Shown here one piece after another: positions 50,884-62,800 of a DNA stretch of 64,000 bases. Position 1 is the first letter of the stretch; every line of letters begins with the position of its first letter. The notes under the pieces were generated by a model. It did no database searches and was not told where the DNA came from. It worked only from the letters and a program-made list of their open reading frames with translations. The position numbers were made by a program, and so were the translations under genes. Location: NCBI GenBank assembly GCA_009760855.2, contig WPIO01000025.1:1068501-1132500 (forward strand). The letters are read 5' to 3'. The stretch is from Cristatella mucedo. Lineage: Eukaryota; Bryozoa; Phylactolaemata; Cristatellidae.

Positions 50884-52430
50884 ACACCTGCATCACAATT
50901 AAAATTAAAATTATTGTGCATACTTATTGCGTAATTATTGTGTGTTGGTCTATGTATTCAAGCACCTCCAAAAATCAGTCAACGTCAGGTTCAGCCTCAT
51001 TGACAGCAGTAACCTTGCTCTTCTTTGCCATACAGTACACCTCTTCATCATCATCGAACAAATTGCCCTATTTTCGTAAGTCAGTGGTTGTGTGTAAAAA
51101 CTGCGTATATGTAAATAGATGTACACTAATAATAATATGATATTTTTAACGTCAAGTACGTCTTATTATCCCTTACTTTGCCTAATATACTGGGTAATAC
51201 GGGTGTGATGGTGCCTAAAAGGGTGTTATTTTATGTCCAGATGGCTTCAATTATGTTAAAACCGAATTAGAGGGTCGTGAACAGGTTTTCTATGCTCTAG
51301 TTACGAAGATATTTGATTTATAAATAAAGAATTTTACTTCGTGGAAATTCACCTATCGTGGCAGTCTGGAACCGATTAACCACGATAAACGAGGGACGAC
51401 GGTATATTAAAATTTGACGGGATGTTTGCGACTAATCAACTAGCGTGCGATGCAAGCCTATATCGCTTAGAACTCATCGTGCGATAGGCTGAAATATTTC
51501 TTAATAACGGACCGGCTAGCCATATTACACTGAAAAGGTGTTGACCTGCTCAGCGGGAGGCTGCATGTGCCAATGCGGAAGGCCTGTTCAACATTTTTTC
51601 TTGCAATGGGGTCAATTTAGAATAAGAATAACAATAAAAGATTATTCATATAGGACCTTAAGGAAACTAATTTGTTTACCCAGTGTGTTGCAATTCCAGA
51701 AAGAGGGTAATAATAATAATAATAATAATAATAATTGTAATTCGACGCCCCGACAGCAAGCAAGCGACGGTAAAGAAACCTTCGTGTCCGACAACTGTGT
51801 TTGGCCTCGAAGCGCGACGGCTCACGACCGCCCTCTCCTGCACCACGTTCCCACTGCCTCCTTCTCTGCAGGTCCCTTCAACTTCAACTGTCCTGACTCA
51901 TCCCCATAAAACATCAGCAGATTAAATCAAAACAGCCTCATATACACCATAAACCGATAAAACCATAAACCCGAGGCAGCGCCATAAGACCACGATAATG
52001 ATACATTTGTACGGCGCCCTCAGACAACTCAATCTCTGTCAAGGCACTTTTGGAAAAGGTAACTAAAATGTGTTTATTTAACGTAAATATAAGCGTACGA
52101 TGGCTACCATGTTGAGCAGTCTGCTATGAGCACTGTGTCCAAAGCATATCTGACATAGCCGTATGAACAAACGACGCCGTATTAGCTGAAAAAACCTCCC
52201 AGCTAATGCCAAGTGAACCGCTAAATGGAAACCTGAGCTCGGCTGGGCACCGGCGGCTGAGAATGGCCGGCAGCTGCTATTAGGTGGAACTGCCGGTGGC
52301 CTGACCTCTTCAACCCTGCTTCTTCTGTTTGGTGGAGCGAAGGACCACCTGACCAAGAGTACGCCGGAGTAAACCTGGTTTAGGAGCCCTCACATGTCAC
52401 TCGGTAACAGCCGAAATCCTTTATAATATT
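50884..52430. other. Mostly featureless spacer
   Basis: It includes a (TAA)n run at 51,711-51,735 and a short LINE tail remnant near 51,990-52,060. A minus-strand 92-codon frame at 52,078-52,356 is unrecognised. Confidence 0.45.
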
Positions 52431-52434
52431 ATAA

Positions 52435-52530
52435 GATAATATAATATCATTAATTCGAATAGCACACTGAGAAAACTTAATCTATTTCCGGGTGCTTGGC
52501 ATACGCCCCAGACCTGGAGCTCAAGACTTC
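52435..52530 (-). mobile_element. SINE tail fragment
   Basis: 'taattcgaatagcacactga', 'gaaaacttaatctatttccg' and 'cttggcatacgccccagacc' match the minus-strand SINEs at 15.5 and 58.8 kb. The tRNA-like head is missing. Confidence 0.55.
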
Positions 52531-53649
52531 GGTCATCACATTCATTTAATAATAATAATAATAGTAACAATTCATTTGAATAGCATCCTCGGAGAACTTT
52601 CCAGGCACTTTACTTATGCTGTTAAAGAAGCGGGATCAAATGAATTACGGTAGCATGTACATCGTCAACTAGCATATCATGGTTAGTGGCGACATGCAAT
52701 GTATCAACGTGTTAAATATGGTTAGTGGTAGCATGCACAGTGTCAGTGCACATAAGCACACAAATGACGAATGACAAGGCTCCACTAAATGCCGCAATAA
52801 ACAGGAGCATTGTAAGCTTCTTTTTTAAATGTTGTCAAGTCAGAGGGTGTCATGACGTCAGTCGCGAGTGAGTTCCTGGCTTTGGGAGCATAACCAAAGG
52901 CTTGGTCTCCAAATGATTTTAGGTTCGCACGAGGTGCAGCTGAACGATTTGATTCATAAAAGTGGATGTTACAACGCTTAGCTCGGTGGGGGACTAGATC
53001 CGATAGGTAGGCAGGAGCCAACTAATGAAGGGATCTTACTGTGAGTGACTGACAGAGCCTTAAGTCGATTCGCTGCTTGATTGGGAGCCAGTGGAGCTCG
53101 GCGAGATGTGGTGTACTGTGTGCAACTGCATCGCTCACGACGGACAAGCCTTGCTGCAGAGTTTTACACCGACTGTAAGCGCCAGATTGCACAGGCGGGT
53201 AGACCACCAAGCAGTAAGTCACGGAAGTCGAGACGGGATGTCACAAATGCATGGACCAATTTGGATATGATATTCCGGTCAAAGTTATGTAGCTGAAAGT
53301 AGGCAGACTTGACTTTGTAGCTGATGTGGTCATCTAGTGAAAGGTCTATTTCGAACAAGACGTCCAGATTTCGCGAAGATACATCAGTATATACTAGCAG
53401 AGCAGATTGTGAGCATTCATTTTTCCAATTTCTATCCCACTTGGTTTTCCCATGAGTAGCAAGTTGGTTTTTATCGTCATTCAATTTGAGAAAGTTTGCT
53501 ACCATCCATGTTCGGATGGCAGCAATACAGGCAGCAAGGGAGTTGAGAGAATTCGACGTACTGGAGTGCTGGGAGGGATCAAAGCAAGGGTACAACTGAG
53601 TGTCATCTGCATAGAAGTTAAAGCCTAGCTTGTGCATGGCGATCACATT

Positions 53650-54246
53650 GGAAAGAGGAGTTCGAAGCCAACGTGCTCTTGATTAATCGAAACCGGCTAC
53701 CGTGCCACGCTGTCGAGGCATGCCAGACCGCAGCCATGGCATTCAGGATGATAAAGCAGGACCGATCGGTCTTCCTCTTTCGGAAGGTAAGGTCAGGCAG
53801 GCAGCATGACCTGCGATGGCTTGATGACCTTTGGTTTAGGTAACGCCTTGTCATTTCAAAACTAACTTTGCGAGTGACGGTGCCTCGTTTGCGAGCCGTT
53901 TGCTGGCTTCTGATAACATAGGAGTGCTCAGCTATTTTTCAAAGGTGCTAGGTTTGACGTTGGTGGACCAGTGACACGACTGTTCGTTTTCCCGGGTTGG
54001 TTCGATCTAATGGAAGATGCAGCTCCCATTTTCCCATGGTGCAGCTGTTCAAGACAGGAAGCCTATCTCCAACGCTGAACTGCAGTAAAATGCTACGGCT
54101 TCAAGTGTGTTACTGCCTGTCTCTGCTTCGCAGCATTGCATCAAATCGTGGTTGCCCCAAAAAATAAATGGTGCACAAGAGAAAGTGAGAGTGGGGAGAA
54201 ATAGGTGAGAGGGAGAAGACTGAGTGAGTGAGTGAGAAAGAGAGAG

Positions 54247-54342
<96 letters not shown>

Positions 54343-54385
54343 CTTGCATACACATGCATGATTGTGAGCAAAGCAGAGCTGACCA
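53650..54385. other. Insertion of about 740 bp within the LINE RT
   Basis: It breaks the RT between the palm box and the KYGVP-type motif and replaces the roughly 50 bp found there in the 15-kb copy. It contains a (GA)n tract and a 78-codon minus-strand frame (53,618-53,854) without recognised content. No terminal repeats were found. Confidence 0.55.
54249..54340. repeat. (GA)n microsatellite
   Basis: About 46 GA repeats within the sequence that interrupts the LINE. Confidence 0.98.
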
Positions 54386-55914
54386 AGCAGAGCCCTGAGG
54401 TACCCCATACTTTAGTGTTCTTCTGATGATCTTGGGTGTGTTTGCATCAATATTCCGTATTATCCCACTGAGATAGAATCTGAATCATTGCAGTGCAGCT
54501 CCAGTGGTGCCCAGGCGATATGAGAGACCCTTAAGAAGGAATTGGTGATCGATAGTATCAAAAGCTGCTGAAAAATCAAGCAAAACAAGCAGAGCAACTG
54601 TACCTATGTCTGCATTCTTACGAAGGTCGTTATACACCCGAAGCGATGCTGACTCTATGAGTGAGTAGCTCTAAAATCAGACTAGAACTTACGTATTAGG
54701 TTTGAAGTTTTAATGTAAGAGTTCAGCTGGTCTGACGCAACCCATTCCAGTGTCTTCGATTGGAACGGTAGAATGGAGGCTGGGCTGAAGCAGCTGGACT
54801 TCTCTTGGTCTAGTGCTGCTTTCTTAGTTAAGTGTCCTATCAATAGCCTTTTTGGAAGGTGCATGGACATGACCTGAGGATCAGGGCATATATATCATGT
54901 TAGCTATGCACGGCAGCAGCAGATCTCTGCAAAGTAGACGTAGGACAGTGGGAATAGGGTCTAGAGGACTAGCAGTCTTCTTTGACTGGAAGATTAATTT
55001 CAGGATGAGGTCGGTCGTGGCATCCTTTTGGTAGACATTGAGGTGCTGCATGGAATCGAGAGGGAGGGGTCCTGTGGCGTTGGTATTGAGGGCCAAGAGT
55101 CCAGAGGGAATGCTGCTACCGTAAGGATGGACTCTCTGATCTTGTCCATCTTGTTGACAAAGAAGCTAGAGAAGCGATCAGCTAGATCACCACAATGATC
55201 ACTAGGTAAGGAGCTAGCCTGACAGTGGTTAAAGAGACGGTTGATGGTAGGCATCAGCAGTCGGATTGTGGATCTGGGATTCAACTATACTTTTATAGAA
55301 GCTAGACTTGGCCTTTGCTAGGCTCGATTGGGACGATCTATATTAGTCTTCCCATGCCTGACGATGGAGTCATTCCAGACCTGTTATATGCTTTTTCGAG
55401 CGTTCGCTTAGTAAACCTAGCCAGTTGCACGCCTGCTTTTAAAAATAGGCCGTCTGACAGAGGGCGAACAGTGTACTTAGTCAGAGGTGCAAACTCGTTT
55501 AGTATGTCAGCTAATGTCGTGTGGTAGCACTCTACCAATGACGACAGGTAGGAAGGAGGAGGAATGCAGGAGGGCGAAGAAGATATTTTCAAATGGACAG
55601 CTTCGATGTCAAGAGTCTTGAGATTTCGCGACTCACAGATGATTTTGGATACAGAGGAGGGCACACACTGCAAACTGAATGAGATCAGCGTGTGGTCAGA
55701 TGGGCAGAATTTGTAATAATAAGGGATGATAGCAAGCACTTGTGGGTGAAAATTTGATCTAGTGTGTAACCACTGTTGTCAGTGGGGTCATGCACATGTG
55801 CTCCAAGAGAAAATGAGTCAGTCAGTGCACTTCATCATGACCTCAGTAATTAAATGTGAGCACTTTAATCTATGAAATCACTTTCGATTGAGTCCATCCA
55901 AGAGACGGCTTTCA

Positions 55915-56850
55915 CTGCTGCTTATGGGCAAACCAAGTGTGACTCGGAAACTGACTAGACTATCGCTCAAACTCTGCTCCGCCAGTTTATCTCTTGTTAC
56001 AATCTGTACGAAATCTAGGTGACTTGTTCCAGAGTGACCTCTCGCTAGACAACCAAATCAGCTCCGCAGTCAAGGCTGCCAACTTTCAGCTGCATAATAT
56101 TTCTAAAATTCGGGCTTGCTTAGACAGGTATACTACATCCAAATTGGTCCATGCATTTGTAATATCCAGTCTCGACTTCTGTAACTTGCCATTTGCTGGC
56201 CAACCGGCCTGTGAAATCAGGAGCTTACAGTTGGTACAAAACCAGCTCAGTTTTTATCGTGAGCGACGCTGCTGCGCACAGCACACCACTTCTCGCCGAG
56301 CTCCACTGGCTCCCAATTACGCAGCCTATCTACTTCAAAGTTCTGTCACTCACTTTTACGTGCCTTCATTCTCTGGCACCAGCCTACCTATCAGATTTAC
56401 TCCCCCACCAGGCCAAGCATAGCATGACCTGCTGTTTTGACTCAAATCGTTGAGCTATACCTTGTACGAAACTTAACAACTTTGGAGACCGTGCCTTTAG
56501 TTAATATGATCCCAAAGCCAGGACCTCACTCCCGCCTGACGTTGCGACATCCCGACATGAAATATAAAAAGAGCCTTAAAACACATCTTGTTATTACAGC
56601 ATTTAGTGGGTCCATGTGATTCATCCTTCGTGTGCTTGTTCGAGCTGATACAGTGGCTGTTGCTACTAACCACACCTACATGTTGACCCAGTGCATGTCA
56701 TGTCTAACAATGTTCAGCTAGATGGCATTGCAACTGTTAGCCACTAATACTTGGTCATGCTTTCTTTACAGTATCTGTAAGGTGCATAGAGAGAGATTCA
56801 GTTCTCTGAGGGCGCTACATAAATGTATCATAATTATTATTATTCGAAGC
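55915..56850 (+). mobile_element. LINE family 1 3' half, head to head with the previous copy
   Basis: It starts in the late RT ('cttatgggcaaaccaagtgt'), has VRNLGDLFQSDLSLDNQISS and ACLDRYTTSKLVHAFVISSL (55,994-56,422), LHSLAPAYLSDLLPHQAKHS (56,193-56,453), then a 3' UTR and a hairpin with 'gttctctgagggcgctacat' and a (ATT)n end near 56,845. Frameshifted. Confidence 0.85.
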
Positions 56851-57201
56851 TAAAGGTTATCCTATCGTGTTTGGTTTGTCAGGAAGGAGACTCCCAGCAG
56901 GAATGGCCAAGGTTGTTGTGGTCAGCAACTTGCCTAATTTTGAATACTCTGAAACGTTGGCTATTCAGATTGAGACTGATAGCTTCGACGTGATGTTTTA
57001 AGATCTCCCTCCCCAAAATAATTGATTGACCTTTCTTCCCCTCCCTAATGACACTCGAGACAGTCAGGCTGGGCATTTAGGAGCGAGCGCCCACCCATAC
57101 TGCTGGCTAGATATTGGGCAACGTCGGCCAGTAGCTTCAAGAGCTGGAGCCAGCCAGCCACCACGACTAGCCGATAAATAACCTTCGAGGACTGACAACA
57201 C

Positions 57202-57275
57202 GGGCCTCATTAAGAGGGGCATTGCTGGCCACACGTTAGGGCCTCATTAAGAGGGGCATTGCTGGCCACACGTTA
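57202..57275. repeat. 37-bp tandem duplication
   Basis: Two exact copies of a unit beginning 'gggcctcattaagaggggca' and ending 'ctggccacacgtta', period 37 bp. Confidence 0.95.
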
Positions 57276-57394
57276 GTGGCTCCATGGTGCATGGTGCGAC
57301 AGGCTTTAAGCAGCCACGCTCGAGTTGTGCAGCCACGTTCGGAGCAAGCAGCCGTTCCACCCCTGCAACTTTCACTGAATCACAGGGCAGATTG

Positions 57395-57625
57395 TGTTCG
57401 ACTGATCGCTTGCATCTACTTCCTCACTGCTCATTACCGTGACTTTGTTCCTGACTCAGCTGTGCTTCTTACGTTCTCTTAGTTGCGTGACATGTAGTCT
57501 TCGTGCAAAGTGTATACTCACCGAAATCTGCTTAGGCTTTCGAGTGTGCTACAGAAAACTCGCCTGCGCAACACACACTTAGTCATAGTGGGTTTGGGGA
57601 GTACAGACAGGAGGAGGTAAATTAC
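57395..57625 (+). mobile_element. LINE family 2 3' tail fragment
   Basis: 'ttcctgactcagctgtgctt', 'cttacgttctcttagttgcg' and 'tgcttaggctttcgagtgtg' align with the tail at 32.5 kb. Coding part absent. Confidence 0.7.
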
Positions 57626-57661
57626 AACACAGCTACCGTAAGCTGCTGACAGCATTGGCAC

Positions 57662-57675
57662 ACTATATAAAGGCA
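57662..57675 (+). promoter_or_regulatory. TATA box-like element
   Basis: ACTATATAAAGGCAGC is a good match to a TATA box on the plus strand. No downstream gene is identified, so a role in transcription is only a possibility. Confidence 0.25.
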
Positions 57676-58104
57676 GCTGGTGCAGCTGCCCTAACGGCAG
57701 GCAGCCCACAGGACGGGGGGGGGGGGAGGTGCCACAATTGCCGTCACGCCGCACGTCCCACGCTGTCGGTGCACACGACCGGTTGGGGTCAGCGCTTAAT
57801 GCACTGCTTCGCATTGAACGAGCTCCGAGTCTTCTCTTCGTTTTAATAAATAGACCGACTTACAGCCAACACAGGTTTCGACCGGTCGAATGCGAATAAT
57901 ACTGGCACCAACCGGCCGTCAACAGAAACGCTGCTACGTAATGGTAGCTGCAGCTAAGCAGCAAGGACGCTCTATGAGAGCAAACCCTGAGCAACCTGCC
58001 ACAAATCACAAATCTCGAGGAGTTTTCGAGGTCGCTCGAGTGCCACCTTTATGCTCCACTCAATAGGCCAGCTACTGAGCCACGTCGGAACGACGCCCTC
58101 GCAC

Positions 58105-58269
58105 TCAGTAGTCACGCACAAACTTGACCTCTCGGTTTGCCTGGGCGGCCGTCACTCGTAACGACACGTCGTTCGAGCGCCTCTTCTTCCAAGCGCCGGT
58201 GTCTGCACTGTTCAGCTCATTCTCTGCCTCCGGCTCGCCGCCGCCGGCAGACTCACTACCGCGGCTCAT
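58105..58269 (-). CDS. Possible first exon or small protein, GC-rich, unrecognised
   Basis: On the minus strand from ATG 58,269, MSRGSESAGGGEPEAENELN continues with a KKRR basic patch and ends in AAQANREVKFVRDY before TGA. The 54 residues are acidic then basic. The DNA is CpG-rich, unlike its surroundings, and a frame is open upstream to 58,380. It may be a complete small protein or a first coding exon of a minus-strand gene (GT dinucleotides occur near its end). I do not recognise a family. Confidence 0.35.
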   Translation of the reverse strand: MSRGSESAGGGEPEAENELNSADTGAWKKRRSNDVSLRVTAAQANREVKFVRDY

Positions 58270-58553
58270 GCGTCGCGCTGCAACGAGCAGAGGCCGCAGG
58301 CGGCATCGACACGTCAGCAGAGCACATGCTATGCTGGAGAGACACGTGGCACAAGCGACTGACAGAGCATGTTGCAACATCTGCTGCCAAACTGCCCCGA
58401 GGTGGCTGTTGGCACGTTTCTCGGCTGTCCAGGTGTGTTAAAATGCAGCTGTTTTTTCACTCGAAGAAGCGCCTTCACTTGATCATTAGCCCCACAGATT
58501 TGCACATGCCTGCCACACGCTCACACGAGAGCACTCACGCACACGCACGCGCG

Positions 58554-58555
58554 CA

Positions 58556-58610
<55 letters not shown>
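58554..58610. repeat. (AC)n microsatellite
   Basis: About 25 CA repeats preceded by alternating CG/CA ('cgcacgcgcgcacgcgcac'), resembling the tract at 18.66 kb. Confidence 0.96.
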
Positions 58611-58613
<3 letters not shown>

Positions 58614-58744
58614 CATATTTGCTCTCACGAAGCTGAAAACACAAGCCACCTCGTAAGCACTCATAAACAAGGGGATGCATAATATGGCAGAGACACTGAG
58701 CAATGGGAGTCAGAATAAATTTTAAAAACCATATGCTACAGCAA

Positions 58745-58892
58745 AAAATATAATTCATTTGTATAGCGCCTTAAGAGAGCTTAATCTCTATTCAGACGCT
58801 TCCCATAGGCCTTGGGGCTCGAGCCCACCACCTTAAACAGACCTTGGTCGGGGCGAGCACCTTAAAATACCACTAGACCAAATCAGCTCGGC
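58745..58892 (-). mobile_element. SINE: tRNA-like head with LINE-type tail
   Basis: Minus strand: GCCGAGCTGATTTGGTCTAG head, 'gtggtgggctcgagccccaa' B box-like, then GGAAGCGTCTGAATAGAGAT, TAAGCTCTCTTAAGGCGCTA and TACAAATGAATT. The same type as at 15.5 and 42.7 kb. Confidence 0.82.
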
Positions 58893-60527
58893 AACATAGC
58901 AGATGCTTGATGGCTGTCTTGAGTCCAAATATTCGAAGCTAAATAACAACCTCACGATGCTGTGGCATGAACAGCTGCAACTAGTCATGGTCTGAAAAAT
59001 AATTAATCTAGTTGAGCAATCAAATCAAAGCCATCCGGACTTCAACGTACAGTTGCTTTAGCCTAAAAGCATATTACCCGCAACTAAGAAATCTATAATG
59101 TACACGGAGTTTCGTTTAAATAGCGGCCATGCCATAGTGTCACGTGACTAGACAGACTACAGTTTGAGTGTAGTGCTGACCACCACCTCAGCCAGTATGG
59201 CACTAGCTCATCAGGAACCATGCAAAGTGAAAACAGATTAGGCCAAACTGAAGGTATGGTTGGCTCTTGCCACTTTTCTTAGCAATGCTTTAAACACAGA
59301 CTTGAAGCATGTACTTCACAGCAGCCTTTGCGGGCACTTAAGTTCTCGATTTCGAAAGGGATCACAGCTATTTTGGAACCGAATTTGTATACTTCCTTTC
59401 CGGCATAAGTAGGGTAAAAAAGTGATAAAGTTTTCTTCAAGAATTAATACTGTCTTGAACTGAGCACATGAGCGATCGTAAAGTCTTGTAGTTATCGTCA
59501 ATAAATTACACAATGCATACATGTTGCAAGATACGAGTGTTATTGTACTTCAGATTATGCAGAACGGTAGTAGAGTTGTTACTGTGGCTTCGAGAGCTGA
59601 GTTTTGGCTACTCTTTGTTAATCCATGGTTCTAGCTAGGACATGAGCCAAGTAGTAGGTCGTATTGTGCCTCCCACTCTGCCCAGACCCCACATGCTCTG
59701 TACCACTGAGAGGTTAATCTCAATAGCTTTCTTGAGATCTTTTGAGAATCTTTGAGACGACAGTCATAATAGCGGTACCATCTTAGTAGTACTATAAATA
59801 TTACAAAGGGCACAACGTAAATGTGACGTCGAAGACTTGAGCCTACAGACTCAATAACTCATTCACGGACCCACATTCAAAATAAGGTAGATCTGTACCT
59901 TAAATGGACTCACTACACCTCGGCTTCATGCTTATTCTGGGAAGCCGTGGAGAATAGCAGTTGCATATACAACACTCGACTTTATTTTCTTACCAATAAA
60001 ATTGCCTTCGTTACTTAGGGCTACTACATGCCTCCCCAGAATCACAGTGAGCGTGCGGAAATGCCGACTCCCCAAACTTAATGCATTCCATGCATAACGG
60101 TACTCAAACTTATAAATTAAGCAGTAAGGCACCGTAGACATTGACGGGGAGAGGACTGGCATCAGTTCTTTCACTGCCCAGGCATATCCACAGAATATCT
60201 ATATTTATTTAGATATTATCAAATGCGTAGTCAAAGGCTTTTGGTGCTGCTAACCGGTTGGCTAGAAAGTAAATGTGGTTGGATCCAAAAGTGAGCACAG
60301 CATACTGGATACAGCAAGTGGCAGCACAGAAATAGAGTAAAGCAATCTAGATCAATGGTAAGGTCAGAGAAAAAACTGGGTCTAGAGTAGTGTGATAATG
60401 GTAGAAAACTCAGATTAGTAGAGTTCCATGTCGACCCCTTGGCTGTACGGCAGGCCTCGAGTGGGGTGGCATACAAGTGTGTGCACACATATGCACGCCT
60501 GTGTATAAAGTGTGCGTGCGGTCGTGT

Positions 60528-60528
<1 letters not shown>
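58893..60528. other. No gene recognised
   Basis: Short ORFs only. I see no conserved exon, no RT and no RNA gene here. Confidence 0.5.
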
Positions 60529-60558
<30 letters not shown>

Positions 60559-60830
60559 TGCACTTGATAAAGCGCCCTCAGAGAACTCAAACTCTTTCTA
60601 GGCGCTTTACATTTGCTGCAAAGGGAAATGCAACTGAATGGTGAGTAATATCATGCTTGATAAACAACATGAATAACATGGTTAGGGGTGACATGCACAG
60701 GGTCAGAATGCAAATGTGGTTAGTGGCAGCATGCACAGTGACAGCATGCATAAGCACATGAAGGACGAATCACAGGGACCCACTAAATGCTGTCCTAAAT
60801 AGGAGTGTTTTTAAGTCTTTTTTGCATGCG
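60529..60830 (-). mobile_element. LINE family 1 tail fragment
   Basis: (ATA)n start at 60,529, 'aatgcacttgataaagcgcc', 'ctctttctaggcgctttaca', 3' UTR to 'cactaaatgctgtcctaaat'. A clean 5'-truncated insertion of about 300 bp with a well-kept hairpin. Confidence 0.88.
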
Positions 60831-61988
60831 TGTGAGTGTATGTAGGTGAGTGTGTGAGTGAAATACAATACAATCTGTTAAACAGCATAAGGATCAGCAT
60901 AAAGAACACAGATAACAATCTTAATGGGCTGCCAGAATTGGAGGGCACATTGCATTGGATATATTTTGATTACCAATCCGATTGCTAAGATTGCATTGCT
61001 TGCAAAGATTCCAAAAAAGATTGAACTACCAGAACTGTACAGCCCCTTGGCTAGGAACATGGTTTCAAGTTGACAGAAAACGAGGTTCAGCCCCAGGGTT
61101 GCATTAGACGACCCGGTAAGATGCAAATTAAAACTGGCTTACAGAACGAACCCGGGTCCTCACCGGCAAAAAACCTTGTGGCTACTGGGCAGGTATTGTT
61201 CACTAGAGAGATGCTGCGAGCTGGCACACCAGGGGACAAACACTGAGCTGACCTTTGGTATGGTGTTTCCACTGGAAACACGTGGGCATCGTGCACGCCA
61301 TCTTATCTACGGTGCTACAACCAATCTCAATCCGGTGACAACGAAATGAAAACAAATTTGGAACACAAGATCCTACCACAAGCCCTAGTCAGATGCTAGC
61401 CGTCAGCATCAGGGTTCACGACACCAGTCGTCAGGCGGCTGTGCATTGGCATAAGCACAGGATCACGTTGGCAAAAGATTACATTTTTAAGGATAGAGAT
61501 TGCATCATATGCTGAGCGCTGCAATGATCCAGCCGACCAAAGCACAACGGTTGACAAAATCGTACAATCCAAATGCACCTAATGGTGTCACTCTAATGCA
61601 TGCAAAAATAACTGCAGCCAATTGCAGCTCAACATACCATAAACTGAGCCGAGTGAGTCGGGCACATCAGATTTGCGCTTCCGAGAGTTGAGGCTAGGTA
61701 AGGTTAAGGGCGTGCTTATGTGAGCCTGCTCCTTCCAGTCAGCCGACAACCGAGGAGCATCATCACAAACCCTGCAGAGTTGCGAAAGTGGCAGCCGATA
61801 TAAACGCAAGTGAAAGTTCAGCATAGCACTACCATCGATATGAGAGTGCATATCGATATGAGAGTGCGATTTAGTCAACATTGTAAACAAAGGCAAGCAT
61901 TGTGCAAAACCAAGGTCAGAACTCTGGATGATCACGATCGGGTATGGAATCAGCTAGCCATCCTAAGCCAGCCACCGAATCCTCCTAG
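60831..61988. other. No gene recognised
   Basis: Several short ORFs, none with family features. It may be intronic if the exon-like segment at 61,989 is real. Confidence 0.4.
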
Positions 61989-62109
61989 GATGATTTCAAG
62001 CTGCCGAGAATATGCACGCATGCCACCAACTGATCTCCGGGTGATCGACGAGGCAAGGACCGTTGCTAGCAGCTTGCAGGCCCAGGCCCAGCTCTCAGTG
62101 CTCCATGCT
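61989..62109 (+). CDS. Exon-like segment, unidentified + strand gene
   Basis: A 121-nt stretch between 'accgaatcctcctag' and CATGCT|GTAAGA. It encodes ISSCREYARMPPTDLRVIDE and then ARTVASSLQAQAQLSVLHA, a helix-like peptide with balanced codon use. I do not recognise the protein. An (AC)n microsatellite follows in the presumed intron. Confidence 0.4.
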
Positions 62110-62157
62110 GTAAGAACAAATCTAGTCAAACCGAAACAGACAGAGAGCTGGAAATGT

Positions 62158-62159
<2 letters not shown>

Positions 62160-62193
<34 letters not shown>
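62160..62193. repeat. (AC)n microsatellite
   Basis: About 16 CA repeats. Confidence 0.96.
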
Positions 62194-62196
<3 letters not shown>

Positions 62197-62259
62197 GAGA
62201 AGGGACACGAGCCAGACAGACAGAGAAATGACAACAAGTTAACCAAAATCGTTTAGCTT

Positions 62260-62800
62260 ATCTTTGAACCGACCTCAAACCGTATGGAGACCGTGCCATT
62301 AGTTTGCAAGCTACCAAAGCCAGAAACTCACTCCTGACTGACGTCACATCACTCCTGACTTGACGGCATTTAAACAGAAGCTAATAATAATAATAATTCA
62401 CTTGATAAAGCGCCCTCAGAGAACTTAATCTCTCTCTAGGCGCTTTACATTTACTGTAAAGTGAAATGCAATTGAATGGTAAGTAAAATCATGCTTGAAA
62501 AACAAACGAAATGAATAATATGGTTAGGGGTGACATGCACAGGGTCAGCATGCAAATGTGGTTAGTGGCAGCATGCACAGTGTCAGCACGCATAAGCACA
62601 TCAATAACGAACCTCTTACTCACAGCATTTGCTGGGTACTTGTGAATTGTTCTTTATAATGCATGCCGACACTGTGCATGTTACCACTAACCAATTGACT
62701 TAGTTCCATTAAAGCATATCTAAAGTGACTAGAAAGATATCAAGTTCTCTGAGGGTGCCATACAAATGTATTCATGCTATTATTATTATTAACCCTAAGC
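62260..62800 (+). mobile_element. LINE family 1 3' end, split by a second LINE tail
   Basis: The left piece (62,260-62,377) ends 'gacggcatttaaacagaagc'. The right piece (from 62,608) resumes 'cctcttactcacagcatttg' and runs to the hairpin 'aagttctctgagggtgccat' and (TTA)n at 62,790. In intact copies these are adjacent. Confidence 0.8.
62378..62607 (-). mobile_element. LINE family 1 tail nested in another LINE copy
   Basis: AATAATAATAATAATTCACT, 'tgataaagcgccctcagaga' and the 3' UTR on the minus strand, inserted into a plus-strand copy. It ends near 'cataagcacatcaataacga'. The host copy is therefore older. Confidence 0.82.

Larger units (their letters stand above)
52545..55860 (-). mobile_element. 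Long LINE family 1 copy interrupted in the RT
   Basis: 3' tail at 52,550; C-terminal pieces at 52,785-53,222; RT at 53,164-53,646 with FNFYADDTQLYPCFDPSQ (intact ADD). Sequence unlike the LINE then runs from about 53,650 to 54,385. The RT resumes near 54,390 ('ctgaggtaccccatacttta') and continues through the HST motif region, the pre-RT segment (54,881-55,284) and an upstream part with the VLAIIPYYYKFCPSDHTLIS type of endonuclease sequence at 55,338-55,739. Excluding the interruption it is about 2.6 kb, the most complete family 1 copy. Confidence 0.82.
56851..58104. other. Spacer with short tandem duplication, LINE tail and TATA-like site
   Basis: It contains a 37-bp tandem duplication (57,202-57,275), a LINE family 2 tail (57,395-57,625), a TATATAAAGG element at 57,663 and a G11-12 tract at about 57,716. 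No supported exon. Confidence 0.5.

Noticed and set aside
54049..54426. ORFs of repeated Ser-Leu or Arg-Glu
   Set aside because: They are translations of the (GA)n microsatellite inside a broken LINE.
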